NCBI RefSeq assembly: GCF_000711695.1
Contig: NW_013546976.1
Coordinates: 1 to 64,000, forward strand
DNA from: Tilletiaria anomala UBC 951
Taxonomy: Eukaryota; Basidiomycota; Exobasidiomycetes; Georgefischeriales; Tilletiariaceae
Length of the DNA: 64,000 nucleotides
Direction: 5' to 3'
Of the stretch, positions 11,841 through 22,701 are shown piece after piece. Positions within the stretch are counted from its first letter, which is position 1; every line of letters begins with the position of its first letter. The notes under the pieces were generated by a model that was not told the origin of the DNA, ran no database searches, and saw only the letters and a program-made list of their open reading frames with translations. The position numbers and the translations under genes are program-made.

Positions 11841-14800
11841 ATGGAATCGGGAAGCGATGCAGGGGAAGGACAACGGGGCTCCCCGAGTCCTGCAACGACG
11901 CAGGACTCCCCCCGTCTTCTACAAGATACAGAGGCCTCGGCCGCTTCAACCACAACCGCGACCGCGACCACGACACCGACAGCGACAGGTGCCGTGCAAG
12001 TTGCTCCACCATACAACAGTGCGGATTCAACGCGAGAAGAAGGGTCCTTGAAGAGCATGATAGCCGCCCATGGACGACCACTAAGCATTATCGAGAGCGT
12101 TGGCTCAGTTGGCAGCGACGATGGCGATTATGAGGGCGATGACAGCTTGGACAGGGTGACGGACGTCGACATATCCTACGATGTGAGGTCTGAGAGAGCC
12201 CTGAAGCCTACATTCAATCGTCTGACACGTCTACGTTGTCTTTTTAGAACCCCGCCAGTGCACACTCGTCGGCACAGCCAGTATTTGTTCATCCCGCTGA
12301 CGTCTCATCGGCTTCCTCAGCAGGCGCCGGCTTCCTTCACCCCGAGTCACGCCTGAAGAGCCGGCAGCGGAGACCCCCAAAACCCAATAGCACCGAGGGT
12401 GCGGACGTTTCTCTATCTACACGACGCTCGTATCAAGAGCTTGAAGCACAAGTCCACGACCTTTTTGATCGCTTCGCCCATTCCTCTCACACGGGTCCGC
12501 ATACTTCAACCACAGAGTCTTCGTCCGCTTCTGAGGCCGAAAGCGACGGTGCTGATTCAAGCGAATCTTATGGTCAGGTTGGATGCAGCCGGAAGATGGG
12601 CAGACGACGATACCTTTTGACTGGTGACCTGCCCGCCGTGCTTGCCGAGTTTGAGAGTTTTCGCACGACCCAGGCAAACCCCACGTCCGGCATTGCGAAC
12701 AGTAACTTGTCTGCCGCTGATGCACCGCTCATCGACCCAGCACTTCTGCCGCAGATTGAGGCTTTCGCCAACGAGAATCCCAATCTACGGATCCAACCAG
12801 CCATGTTGGTGAATATGATCACTAGCTTGCAGAGCGCATACAGCGAGGCTGGCAGCGGAGTCGCCGGTGCCAATGCCGCTGGCAGACTAAGTGGGGAGGA
12901 AATTGTGGATGTACGACAGATTCTGAGCGACAGCAGCCAGATGAGCAGCGGAGATGATAGCGCCGACGAGGACGACTCTGACATCAGCCGTGATTCTGCT
13001 GACGGCGGTGGCGGAATTCTTGGACGTCGTGAAAGCATCACAGCATTGCAATTGCAGTGCACCAGAGATGATAGAGAGGAGACACCTGTACCGTCTCGAG
13101 GCGGAAATTTTGAAGGCTTCGACATCCCGCCCACTCCTTCTGCCGCTCAACCAAGCTCCGGAGACGAAGACGTCATTGGTAAAGACTATTCTGCCTCTTT
13201 GGCGACGTCCGCATCCAACGTCTCTTCGTCCTCGGTGCCACGCAAACGCTCATCCCAAGACTTTCCCGCGAACGACATCCACCAACGAAGTCGGCAGCTG
13301 TCACGCGAGCGCAAAGTCAGCACTTCCGCTAGGTCACAGCCTGGGTGTGCAAGCAGTGGAGAAGGGTCGCAGCCGCGGTCACGCAAGTCAAGTGGCGTTG
13401 CGACACATCAGGACGAGAAGGAGATTTTAAAAGGCAAAGGGCGAGCAAGGGTGCCGCCGTCTGCGTGGACTCGTCCAAAGCCCAAGGTACTGGCGCAGAG
13501 GACCAGGCGTACGAGTGACACGAGCTCGTCGGCCCAAAGCCTTACGGAAAGTCCGCAACTGGGTCGAGGCAGTGAGGATGCAGTTGGCCTTGGACGACCT
13601 GCCCAACGTCGTGGGAATGGCCGCAGCCGCCAGGCGTCACAGCCCGTCAGTGGGTACCGAGACTACGACAATGAAGACTCGGCCATTCCTCGTAGCGCAA
13701 GTACCGGCTACATATTTCCTCGCACGATCAACACAGACTTGAGTGAAGGTCAGCAGGAAGAAGACCTCCGCTTCGACGAGCTCTCCGCCGCACTCTCGGG
13801 CCAGAGCCCGCGCTTTGACTACGCAGGATCGGACGCTGGCTCCACAGGTCGTGGCGCGAGTCCGGGACTCGATGAAAGCTCTTTCGTGCCCTTCTCTTTC
13901 ACGCCGTCTGCATCTTTCAACGACAGCTTCTCTGCTGAGACACCGTTGCATGCAAAGATGGGACAAGGTCAGGGCGGGCTCCCGCGCGGCATTTCATCGC
14001 CCGACATTTACGGTCGCGGCGCCATGTCGACACCCTCGAACAAGCTCTCGATGCTGCACTCTGATCTCATGCGCGAGAATGAGCGGCTCAAGCGGGAAAA
14101 GAAGGACTTGCAAGAGTCGATGCAAGCCAAGGAGGATGATCATGAAGCTGTTACTGCCGATTTGCACAGCAGACTAGACACAGCCGAGGAGCAGCTCACA
14201 GCCAAGCGGCGCGAAGAGAAGGAGGCGAGTGCACGCGCGGAACAATTCTCGGAGCAGGTTTCCAGCCTCGAATCAGAGCTTGCAGCGGTGCAGAAACGGA
14301 ACAAGGGTCTAGAGGAGCTCAATCAAAAGGGCCGAGAACAAATCGAGTCAAACTTAGGTGAGCGTTACCCTCGCTCATGCCAATCATGGAGCAGTGCTGA
14401 CTCCTGACCGTCCACAGCCGAGCTCGAATTGCTGAGGAAACAGCTTGAAGAGCTGCGACAAGCGGTCAGGGCTCATAAGGTCGATGAGGCTCACGCCCAA
14501 GATACGGCGACGGCCGCTTCCGCCGAGGTGGCAAGGCTGAAGGACCTCGTGGCTGAAAAGGAGCAGCGAATTCTCCACCTCTTAGAGCTCGAAGCTGAGA
14601 ACGATCGGCTGGTACAAGAAAATCTCACATTGTCCGAGCAGGTCGGCAAATTGAAGGCTGAGCTCGATGAGAAGTTCAGGTCTTTGGGCCGCGAGCATGA
14701 TCTCAGCTTTGACGGTCATAGAAGCCTTCAGGGAACGCCTTCGCAGCGTCTGGGAGCCGAATTACGCCGCCACTTCAGTCCTAACGATTCCTTGTCCATG

Positions 14801-15634
14801 CCTACAAGAGAAGAATGCAGCAATGGTGAAGGACAAGCTGCGGACCCTGACACCAGCGCGGAGAGCTATATCGAGACTGTTACTAGGCATGTTAGTCGGA
14901 GCAAAAAGGGTAAAGCGAAAGCTCGGGACCTACCCGCAGCAGACTTCATCGATGTTGGCACTCAACCCTCAAGCGCAGAAGACGAGGAAGCGGCAGCGGC
15001 AGAGACGTCCATCCTTTCCGATGGCAAGATGGTAGACGACCCGGAGACGTCCACGCATACACTCACGCAAGGGACCGACATCCCGTCTCCGCCGACATAC
15101 GACGAGGCTGCTCTCGAGAAGACCATTATCGATCGACTTCATCCAGGTGCCATCGCGATCGGTCAAAAGCCACTCGACGAGTGGCCTGAGTATGCCACCC
15201 TGAGCAAGCTATTGGACTTACGCTGCGATGTCCTGGAGAACAAGATGCTTTTGCAAGCCCGTCCAGCTCCGATTTTGCGTGCTGCGAGCGGGCAAAGTGC
15301 ACAGAAGCCGTCAACGGTGCAATTGCAAACCGTCATCTCCAATCTTCGCCATCACGGTTTGAGCAGCCTTTCCATCCACCAGACTTCGTTCTACATGGGC
15401 GCGCTCGCCTTTTTGCTCGGCGTATTCTTCACACGTACGCTGCTACCCAGCCAACATCACTATCACTTTGGCCCGTACATGGAGTCTGCGGCCGCCTGGC
15501 GCGACAGTAACTCTTTCATGCTGCCGCCGGGCACGCACACTGTCGAAGAATTCACCGATCCTCGTGCAGGATGGCTGAGCAGGCTAGACCTCTCTGAACT
15601 TTCCAGAGACCGACAGCAGAAGCATCTATTGTGA
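11841..15634 (+). CDS. Large coiled-coil protein with C-terminal transmembrane anchor
   Basis: I do not recognise the family. Three exons (11841-12182, 12248-14357, 14418-15634) join in phase to 1222 residues. The first 650 or so residues are low-complexity, rich in Ser, acidic and basic residues, and probably disordered; a conserved-looking helical block lies near residues 255-340. Long heptad-like coiled coil follows at roughly 730-960. Near residues 1142-1160 there is one clear membrane segment (MGALAFLLGVFFTRTLL), with about 60 residues after it. This arrangement, a long cytosolic coil with one C-terminal membrane span and a short tail, fits proteins tethered to the nuclear envelope or ER, such as KASH-type or spindle-pole anchors. 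That role is inference only. Start ATG 11841 follows an in-frame stop and has a good context. Confidence 0.8.
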
Positions 15635-15846
15635 CGGAGGGGAATGTACAGCCGTGTTTTATTTGTCGACTGTACCACAATCGCTTTTTGCCGATTGCAG
15701 GTCCATTTGCATCACATGGATCACACCTTTTTGCCATCAGATCTCACCACTCTCTGAAAGTTGCTGTATGATCCTTAAATTATTGATTGCAGATACCAAT
15801 GCCTACCCTATGACGAAATACGCAAGGAAGACATGCGTTGTTCGCC

Positions 15847-16856
15847 TCACTTTTGTCCGAGCCCAGCAGCGTGCTCGGTGGCAGCCTGGATGCTTCGCGC
15901 GACGGTGGACCGGACGCGACCATCCTCTAGATTAAGCAATCCAGCGATCGTGCATCCACCAGGCGTCGTGACGCTATCTTTGATAGCGGCAGGATGCAAG
16001 CCCGATTGAAGCGCCATCCTTGCAGCTCCTTGCATTGTCTGTGCAGCAAGCTCGAGCGCTTCCGGCCGGGGCAGTCCCATCATTACGCCGCCGTCTGCCA
16101 TGGCTTCGAGGAAGACCATGGCAAATGCAGGGCCGGAGCCTGCAAGCGCTGTACACGCGTCAAAGTGCTTCTCGTCCAGAAAACGCGCTCGTCCGACGGC
16201 AGTGAAAATGGAGAGAAGGAGCGCCTTGTCTTGCTCGGATGTGGGAGAGGGTGCGAGCGGAGTTAAAACTGTCATGCCTTCCCGAATCTGCGTGGGTAAG
16301 TGAACCATGAGTCAGGATCGGGAGCGAACCGGTAGCGAATACCTTCTACAAGACCTACTTTGGAAGGGGTGTTTGGCATGGCCCTTACGACCTTCGTAGT
16401 CGGCGATACCCAAGCGCGAATCTGTTCGATTCTCAACCCGGCACAAATGCTGCAGACTAATTTGCCTTCCAACGCTTGCTTCATGCCCTCTTGTGCCAGC
16501 ACCTCCTTGACTGTATGCGGCTTGCACGCCAGCAAGACGATGTCACTCTCTTGCGCCGCCTCAATATTGCCGCCATTCCCGCTCGTCACGATTTTGACGT
16601 CCGTGTACCCCTCCGCATCGAATAGTTTCCGCAACCTCTTGGCGCTCTCGGGGCGGTTAACGCCGGCAATGTATCGCGTCGGAAGCTGCTGGCGCAGATC
16701 TTCCTCGGTCATGGAGGAGGCCAAGGAGACATTTCCAGATAATTCGGGCCCGTTCGCATGTGCCTGCGCTGCTTTACGTTGTGAATCGATCACCCCGGAG
16801 AGGATGGCGATACCCATTGTGCCGCAGCCGATGATGCCGAGTGTGAGTCCGGACAT
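15847..16856 (-). CDS. PRO3: Pyrroline-5-carboxylate reductase
   Basis: This enzyme reduces 1-pyrroline-5-carboxylate to proline with NAD(P)H, the last step of proline synthesis. Exon 1 (16856-16359) and exon 2 (16287-15847) join in phase 0 to 312 residues, slightly longer than the usual 270-290. The N-terminus has the Rossmann dinucleotide motif GIIGCGTMGIAI. The middle has VVRAMPNTPS, and the splice restores the family sequence across the junction (NTPS..EGMTVL). The C-terminal part has the catalytic-domain motif ALAGSGPAF and the signature TPGGCTIAGLL. An extra loop of about 30 residues (residues 24-55) accounts for the added length. It is tail to tail with the coiled-coil gene, 212 bp away. 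A TGACTCA element lies 242 bp upstream of the start. Confidence 0.95.
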
Positions 16857-17097
16857 GGTCGCAAGCGGCAACGACTGTACGAAGCAAGGAGATGGATTCT
16901 GGATCTGCCCACAAGGTGCTATGATCGGTACCGTGTAGATGCAGGTGCTGCAGAAGGTATGCTTTGACAGCTGGGAGATTCGATACGGAGTTCCTGTCGT
17001 GTAATCAGGAAAGGTAAGCATGGAGAAAGAGAGTTTTTGAAGCCAACCCTGCTGATTAGGCAAAGAGATTATGTAATTTTGTGCCTTTTGACGCGGC

Positions 17098-17104
17098 TGA
17101 CTCA
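17098..17104. promoter_or_regulatory. Gcn4/CPC1-type element TGACTCA
   Basis: A perfect TGACTCA lies 242 bp upstream of the PRO3 start. In fungi this heptamer is the site of the general amino-acid control bZIP factor, and amino-acid biosynthetic genes are its usual targets. A single match in a 560-bp region has a modest chance of being accidental. Confidence 0.4.
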
Positions 17105-17149
17105 CGGTGCCACAAAACCCACCGACTCGGGAGAAGTAGTTGCTGAGCC

Positions 17150-17168
17150 TTAACCCTAACCCTGACCC
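17150..17168. repeat. Short telomere-like tract (CCCTAA/CCCTGA units)
   Basis: Two CCCTAA-type units and one CCCTGA-type unit occur in tandem in the promoter between PRO3 and the LOG-CAF16 gene. This may be a telomere-like interstitial sequence or a binding site for a Tbf1/Reb1-like factor; it is too short to decide. Confidence 0.4.
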
Positions 17169-17415
17169 ATAGACTTCATTTGTGCAAAAGGCTGAGCAGC
17201 GACGACGGTAGAAGTTACTCCAGCAACAATGAATCCAGCACACCTTCGGACTCGAAACGCGAGATGAACCACCATTGACGTCAGCTAGTTTATGAAGCAT
17301 TCCTGACAGCCATGCTGGTTAAAGGTTGCGAATGCTGGACTTCAGTCATCCACATGGGCCTCACAGGGCACCTTGCATATTAGGAAATAGAAAGACCAGG
17401 AGTAGGGCTCGAAAA

Positions 17416-19216
17416 ATGGTGTCCCCCAAAGCCATCTGCGTTTTCTGCGGCTCGTCCCCCGGCAAGTCAGCGGTCTATCTTAAGACAGCAGCAGCACTCG
17501 GACAAGCACTCGCTGAGCATAATTGTAAGCTTATCTATGGCGGTGGCGAACGAGGCTGGTAAGTCATGCGATGTTCATCTATAAGGTAGTGGTCGCTGCT
17601 TACATGTAAATTGGATACGCCCTCCACCGTGTTGCACAGCATGGGCGCCGTGGCAGCTGCGGCTATCGAGAGTGGGGGACAGGTCCTCGGCGTCATACCG
17701 CGCGTAATGGTGACGACGAAACCGCACGGCCATCTTGGCGAAGGACAAGAGGCTCAACCGCCTGAACACGCTCATTCGGCTGATGATGTAGGCACTCGTA
17801 CGCTGAACCAACAGCAGGCTGATCGGAATAGCAGGATGGAGACGATAATAGTCGAGACGATGCACGAGCGCAGATGCACCATGGCTGCTTCGTGTGACGG
17901 CTTCATCGGCTTGCCGGGAGGCTACAGGACGTTCGAAGAGGTCATGGAGATGATTAATTGGGCTCAACTCGGCGTGCACAGCAAGCCTGTCGTCTTGCTC
18001 AATGCGAATGGGTTCTGGAATCCGTTCCGGGCCATGATCGACACTGCGGTAGAGGACGGCTTCATCAGCGAGAAGGGAAGGAGATTCATTAGTTTCATCG
18101 GGGAAAAAGGTGATGATGCGAAGAGCTTGGCCAAGGAAGCTGTCATGGAGCTAGAAAATCTGATGACGGCTTTCGACAAGGATGGTCTAGGCTACCGGGA
18201 TTGGGACAGCTTGAAAGAACCCGTCAAAGAGGAGGCTATCATGGCTGAACCATTAGCAAACTCCGCGAAAGAGTTGGGTCAACCTTTCGCCGTCTCTGTC
18301 CCGGATCTGACTTTCTCCTACTCGCCCGACGGCCCACCAGCGCTGACGCACGTGAACCTCTCCCTCGTGCGCGGTTCGCGCTGTCTGTTGATTGGTGCCA
18401 ACGGCAGCGGGAAATCCACTTTACTCCGCCTCCTGGCCGGCAAGCGCCTCTGCGACTCGTCCGTCCGTGTATTCGGACGCGACGTTTTCCGTGACGCACC
18501 GCGTGGCATCACCTATCTAGGGACGGAATGGGCCATGAATCCTGTCGTACGCGGGGACATTGTCGTCAGTCATTTTCTTGACAGTGTCGGCGGATACCGG
18601 CACAAAGCACGGCGAGATAGGCTGCTCGACATCCTAGATATCGATCTCGATTGGCACATGCACCAGATCAGCGACGGAGAACGCAGGAGGGTGCAGCTTT
18701 GCATGGGTCTGATGGAAGAGTGGGATCTTTTGCTGCTCGACGAAGTCACTGTCGATCTGGACGTGCAAGTCCGAAGCGACCTCTTATCTTTCCTCGAAGA
18801 GGAAACAAAACAGCGCAATGCTACGATCATCTGTAAGCTGGCGTGCCGCGTCAAGGCATGCGATGGAGAAACCGGCTCACTCTTCTTCGACCTTTCCTTT
18901 AGATGCCACCCATATCTTCGATGGGCTGCAAAAGTTCCCCACGCACATTGTGCACATGCGTCTCGGCTCCACGACGACTTCAGACGCCCTGAATTGGCCA
19001 CCAAGCGCTGCGCAGATGCACTTGATCCCTCCTATCCCGGCCCAGAGCAACTCTCCTAATGGAGGTGCCGGGTCAGCAGGCGATGACTTTAGTCCGCTGC
19101 TGCACATCGCGCTGCAATGGCTGCGCGAGGATCGCGTCGCGCGTATCGAGAAGGAGAAGCAAGAGGGAAGAAAGAGGGGTGCACGGAGCAACACGGAGAC
19201 GACGGACTCGGAGTGA
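17416..19216 (+). CDS. Fusion protein: LOG-like phosphoribohydrolase domain + CAF16-type ABC ATPase
   Basis: Three exons (17416-17558, 17640-18832, 18903-19216) join in phase to 549 residues. Residues about 5-255 are a LOG domain. LOG enzymes release the free cytokinin base from its riboside monophosphate. Visible motifs are VFCGSSPG, LIYGGGERGCMGAVA, GVIPR, a MHERR block and GLPGGYRTFEE. Residues about 285-470 are a complete CAF16-type ATPase: Walker A GANGSGKST, signature ISDGERRRVQL and Walker B LLLLDEVTVDLD. After the last intron come the family H-loop (YATHIFDG) and a charged C-terminus. Yeast Caf16 is a soluble ABC protein associated with CCR4-NOT. Exon 2 crosses the domain boundary with no stop and no room for a promoter, so I read one polypeptide. 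An internal ATG at 18241 could start a CAF16-only form. Motif changes in the LOG half leave its activity in doubt. Confidence 0.88.
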
Positions 19217-19455
19217 GTGCGCCATGCTTCTCGAGCGCTGACCTTCAAGGGGAACTCGTTGTGTGCTCATATATGGCCACTACATCTTTCACGACCCTTT
19301 AGAAAATTCTTCAGAAAGTATGACTACGCGAAAGGTGCAACTAGATAAATGAAACTGTGGCAAACCACAAAAAGACATCTTAGCAAATCACTGAATAACA
19401 GTCTGCGATTAAGTCGGGAACGCAAATGTCATTTCAGGAGCGGGCAGAAGCACGT

Positions 19456-21071
19456 CTATACTCTGAAAACAAGCGCAACGCCCTCGTCGCCAGCACCGAC
19501 GAGCTTCCACCCTGCGCCGCCACCGCGAGCGTATGCTCCGATCCCGCCGGTCTCGGCGCCCTGTGTGTAGCCGTCGTCCCTGCCGACAGCGAGCGCGAGG
19601 ACGCCATCAGTGAAGCCGGTTTGTGTGCCAATGCACGCGCCACTACGCGCGTCCCACGTCTTGATAGTGTGATCTGCGCTGCTGGTCGAGAAGAGCGGGG
19701 AGGGCATGGCGGCGGCGCCAGGACGTGAGTGGACAACAATCGATGTAATGGCTGCGTCGTGCGAGATTGAGTTGCGCATCTTTCCGGTCGAGATGTCCCA
19801 TACGTATCCTTTCCCGTCTGTTGCACCTGTAATGACAGTCGTTACCGGCTTTGCAGGGACCGTGGCTGTGGCTGCCCCTGATAATGCTGAACTTGAAGGT
19901 GTTGGTGCTGACCCAGCTGTGACGCCGAAAAGGTCGATGAACTCGATCGCCTCGACGCTTTCCCCTTCCTCGTGCCCTGCAAGCGTCGCGACGACAGCGA
20001 TGGAGCCCTCATCATCGACGTGCGCAATGCTGACGATACGCAGGTGCCCCGCCGCGCCGCCGATGATCACGGTCCTGCTATCGGGTGAGATGCGCAGCTT
20101 GGTGATGCCGCCGGGGAGGTTGAAGCGTGCGTCGGACGCCTGCAGCTTCGCGACAGGCGCTGGCGAGCGTGGATCCCAGACGATCAGCGATCCATCCTCG
20201 GAAGCGGTGATGAGCTTCTTGCCATCGGGTGTAAAGCTGCCAGTGGTTACTGCAGCCGTGTGCCCTGAAAACACCTGCATCGTCTTACCCAACGGGACTG
20301 AGAGGTGAGTGTACGGAGAACGTAAGCAATGTGTGAGAAATGTGGTCATGTATACTGGCGAAAATAAACACTCACGTGTCCACATCCACACTGTCGAGTC
20401 TGTTCCTCCTGCTGCAATGACGTTCCCTCGCGGGTGCCATTCAATCCACTGTATATGAGTAAGGCGAAGAATTGGTCAGCTAGTGCCACGTTCTGCAGCC
20501 CTGGCGGGATCACACTCACAACCACTTCATCCGGTCCTTCCAGATTCGCCAGAAACTCCCATGCCCCCCATTCGTCTTCTCCGCCTCGCCGCCTCCAGAC
20601 GCGTATCCGCCCGTCCATGCCCCCGGTGGCCGCCATGTCGCCTTTGAAGTTGAAGCCCGCAGCGATGACGCTGTCTGTGTGTCCTGACAGCTTGGCGAGG
20701 GGTTCGCCGGAGTGTGTGGACCATATGTACCCTGCATCGTCTTCGCCGCCTGAGATAGCCAGGGGAGGATTGGGGTAGGAGGGGTGCAGCGCGACGGTAA
20801 AGACAGAGGACCTGTGGTCATGGAAGGCTGCAATGGAGGTGTCTTCGATAGTCTGTTGCATGTCGTCCCCCCCATCGTGGTCATCCAAATCACCTGCTTG
20901 GACTTCATACCCACCGTTTTCTTCATCCTCATCTTCGTCCATCGGCTCGTCGCCATCATCGTCGCCTAGCTCGACGACTTCTTCAATATCTTCGGCATTG
21001 ATGCCCTCGGGTTCATCGTGCTCGTGCAGATCGCTGCTTTCGGCGAGGTTGAGATTCCGCTGCAAATCCAT
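19456..21071 (-). CDS. WD-repeat protein, Sqt1/AAMP type
   Basis: Three exons (21071-20520, 20448-20376, 20297-19456) join in phase to 488 residues. An acidic N-terminal segment (residues about 30-70, many Asp and Glu) is followed by WD40 repeats through to the C-terminus. Clear repeats include FSGHTAAVTTGSFTPDGKKL, ISGGEDDAGYIW and SADHTIKTWDARSG. The acidic leader before a single propeller is the layout of yeast Sqt1, a chaperone for ribosomal protein uL16 (Rpl10), and of animal AAMP. The assignment rests on overall layout and repeat content; other WD proteins are possible. The earlier in-frame codon at 21122 is GTG, so ATG 21071 is taken as start. The gene is divergent from HIS6. Confidence 0.85.
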
Positions 21072-21536
21072 GACGAACGCGTTTGAGTACTTCTCCAGAT
21101 GTTGCGCGTAAGATCGTTTCACTCAAAGGACGGGTTCAAGAACCCTGGTCTTTCAGAGGATCAGGGAGAGGTGCTTGCGAGGCGTTCGAAGTGGTTTGTT
21201 AGGTGATACCCTCAGAACTTTTTGCTGCCATGCACAACATTTTTGTTGCTATCGGCCGGACATAAGGAGGAGGATTCGCGCAGAAACGTAGGGTTACTGA
21301 TGTAATTCACACTTTCGAATGCGCATTGGAATCTCGTACATGGCTCTTTGTGTTGTTAAGCAGCCTTCTTCAGGATGGCATCCTCCAGCATGAGCTACAG
21401 CTGCGAGGGAATCTGTAGGGCATACACTTCCACGCAGACTTTCTCCCGCACGTAGCCAGGCGTTGAGGTTTGATCGGAAGAAAGAGCTCTTCGCGGCGAA
21501 TATCGCCTTCGTCACCGTCAACACTGGAATGCGAAA
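21072..21536. other. Divergent promoter region (WD-repeat gene / HIS6)
   Basis: This 465-bp stretch separates the two divergent starts. I see no TGACTCA element and no supported small gene in it. Confidence 0.45.
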
Positions 21537-22442
21537 ATGCCCTGTCCACGCTCCGAGTCTTGTGCGAAGCGGAGACGCAGCTTGTTCCGGCCATGCATCG
21601 ACCTGCACCAAGGCGTCGTCAAGCAGATCGTCGGAGGTACGCTCAGGGATGATGAAAATGCTGCAATCGAGTCAATACCCGCAAGTGCAGCAGGGACCTT
21701 AAATGCGCTGCGGACGAACCACACATCCACGCTTCCGCCTTCGCATTTCGCGTCACTTTATCGCCAACACTCGCTCTACGGTGCACACGTCATCAAACTC
21801 GGCCCGGGCAACGATGCTTCCGCGAAGCAAGCGCTGGCAACCTGGCCAGGCCATCTGCAAGTCGGCGGCGGGATCAACGCGGCGAACGCATCCGAGTGGC
21901 TCGCCAAGGGCGCGGCAAAGGTGATTGTCACGTCATTCCTCTTTCCCGCGTGCAATTTCTCTCTCGACCGGCTGAAGGAGATGGAAGCGGCTGTGGGGGG
22001 GCGAGAGAATCTCGTCGTGGACGTCAGCTGCCGGCGTCAGGCGGGAAAATGGGTCGTCGCGATGAACAAATGGCAAGACCTGACGGACATGCAAGTCGAT
22101 ATGGCGTCGCTCGACATGCTCGCCGAGCACTGCAGCGAGTTCCTCATCCATGCCGCTGACGTCGAAGGCCTGTGCGGAGGTATAGACGAGGATCTTGTCC
22201 GTTTCCTCGGCCAGTGGCTGCCGACGCTGCACGAGCGTACCGGGCGGCTAGACTTTGTAGTCACGTATGCTGGCGGCGCACGCCACTTGGGCGACATGCA
22301 GCTTGTCGACCAGCTCAGCAACGGCACTGTCGACCTCACGTTCGGCAGCGCGCTAGACATTTTTGGGGGATCGGGCGTCACAATGGAAGAGCTCGTACGG
22401 TGGAACCAAGGGACGGAGCAAGAGCAAGTGCAAGCGTCATAG
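21537..22442 (+). CDS. HIS6: ProFAR isomerase, histidine biosynthesis (HisA/His6)
   Basis: This is phosphoribosylformimino-5-aminoimidazole carboxamide ribotide isomerase, the fourth step of histidine synthesis. It is a single exon of 301 residues. The beta/alpha-barrel motifs are easy to see: [18 protein letters not shown] at the N-terminus with the first catalytic Asp, [22 protein letters not shown], a central VVDVSCR strand, [20 protein letters not shown], and [14 protein letters not shown] near the C-terminus. Length and motif order match fungal His6 proteins. ATG 21537 puts the first barrel strand about 17 residues in. The 3' end is 260 bp from the converging gene. Confidence 0.95.
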   Translation: MPCPRSESCAKRRRSLFRPCIDLHQGVVKQIVGGTLRDDENAAIESIPASAAGTLNALRTNHTSTLPPSHFASLYRQHSLYGAHVIKLGPGNDASAKQALATWPGHLQVGGGINAANASEWLAKGAAKVIVTSFLFPACNFSLDRLKEMEAAVGGRENLVVDVSCRRQAGKWVVAMNKWQDLTDMQVDMASLDMLAEHCSEFLIHAADVEGLCGGIDEDLVRFLGQWLPTLHERTGRLDFVVTYAGGARHLGDMQLVDQLSNGTVDLTFGSALDIFGGSGVTMEELVRWNQGTEQEQVQAS

Positions 22443-22701
22443 AGATTCTAGCCTATTTGCAAATGTACAACAGACGCACGGTATTGACTACACTAGAGAA
22501 AACATTGCTGCAACGGAATACGCGGGCTGACGATACGACGCGATACGAGGACGAGGAGCGGTCTATAACTGCAAACAAAAACTGAGCAAAGCGGAGAGGC
22601 GGACTTGGAGTGGTGGAGATCTATAGTGATTAGTGCAAGCTTGATTGTCCTGGACCTAGAGTCGAGATCGAAAGTAAACGCGTGGGAGATCGCGGCAGCG
22701 T

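Larger units (their letters stand above)
16857..17415. other. Divergent promoter region between PRO3 and the LOG-CAF16 gene
   Basis: This 559-bp stretch separates two divergent start codons. It contains a Gcn4-type TGACTCA at 17098-17104 and a short telomere-like tract at 17150-17168. I see no gene in it. Confidence 0.5.

Noticed and set aside
17416-19216. Two separate genes (LOG, then CAF16 from ATG 18241)
   Set aside because: No stop or intron separates the domains in exon 2, and the LOG frame passes directly into the ATPase. A second internal start is possible but does not remove the fusion.
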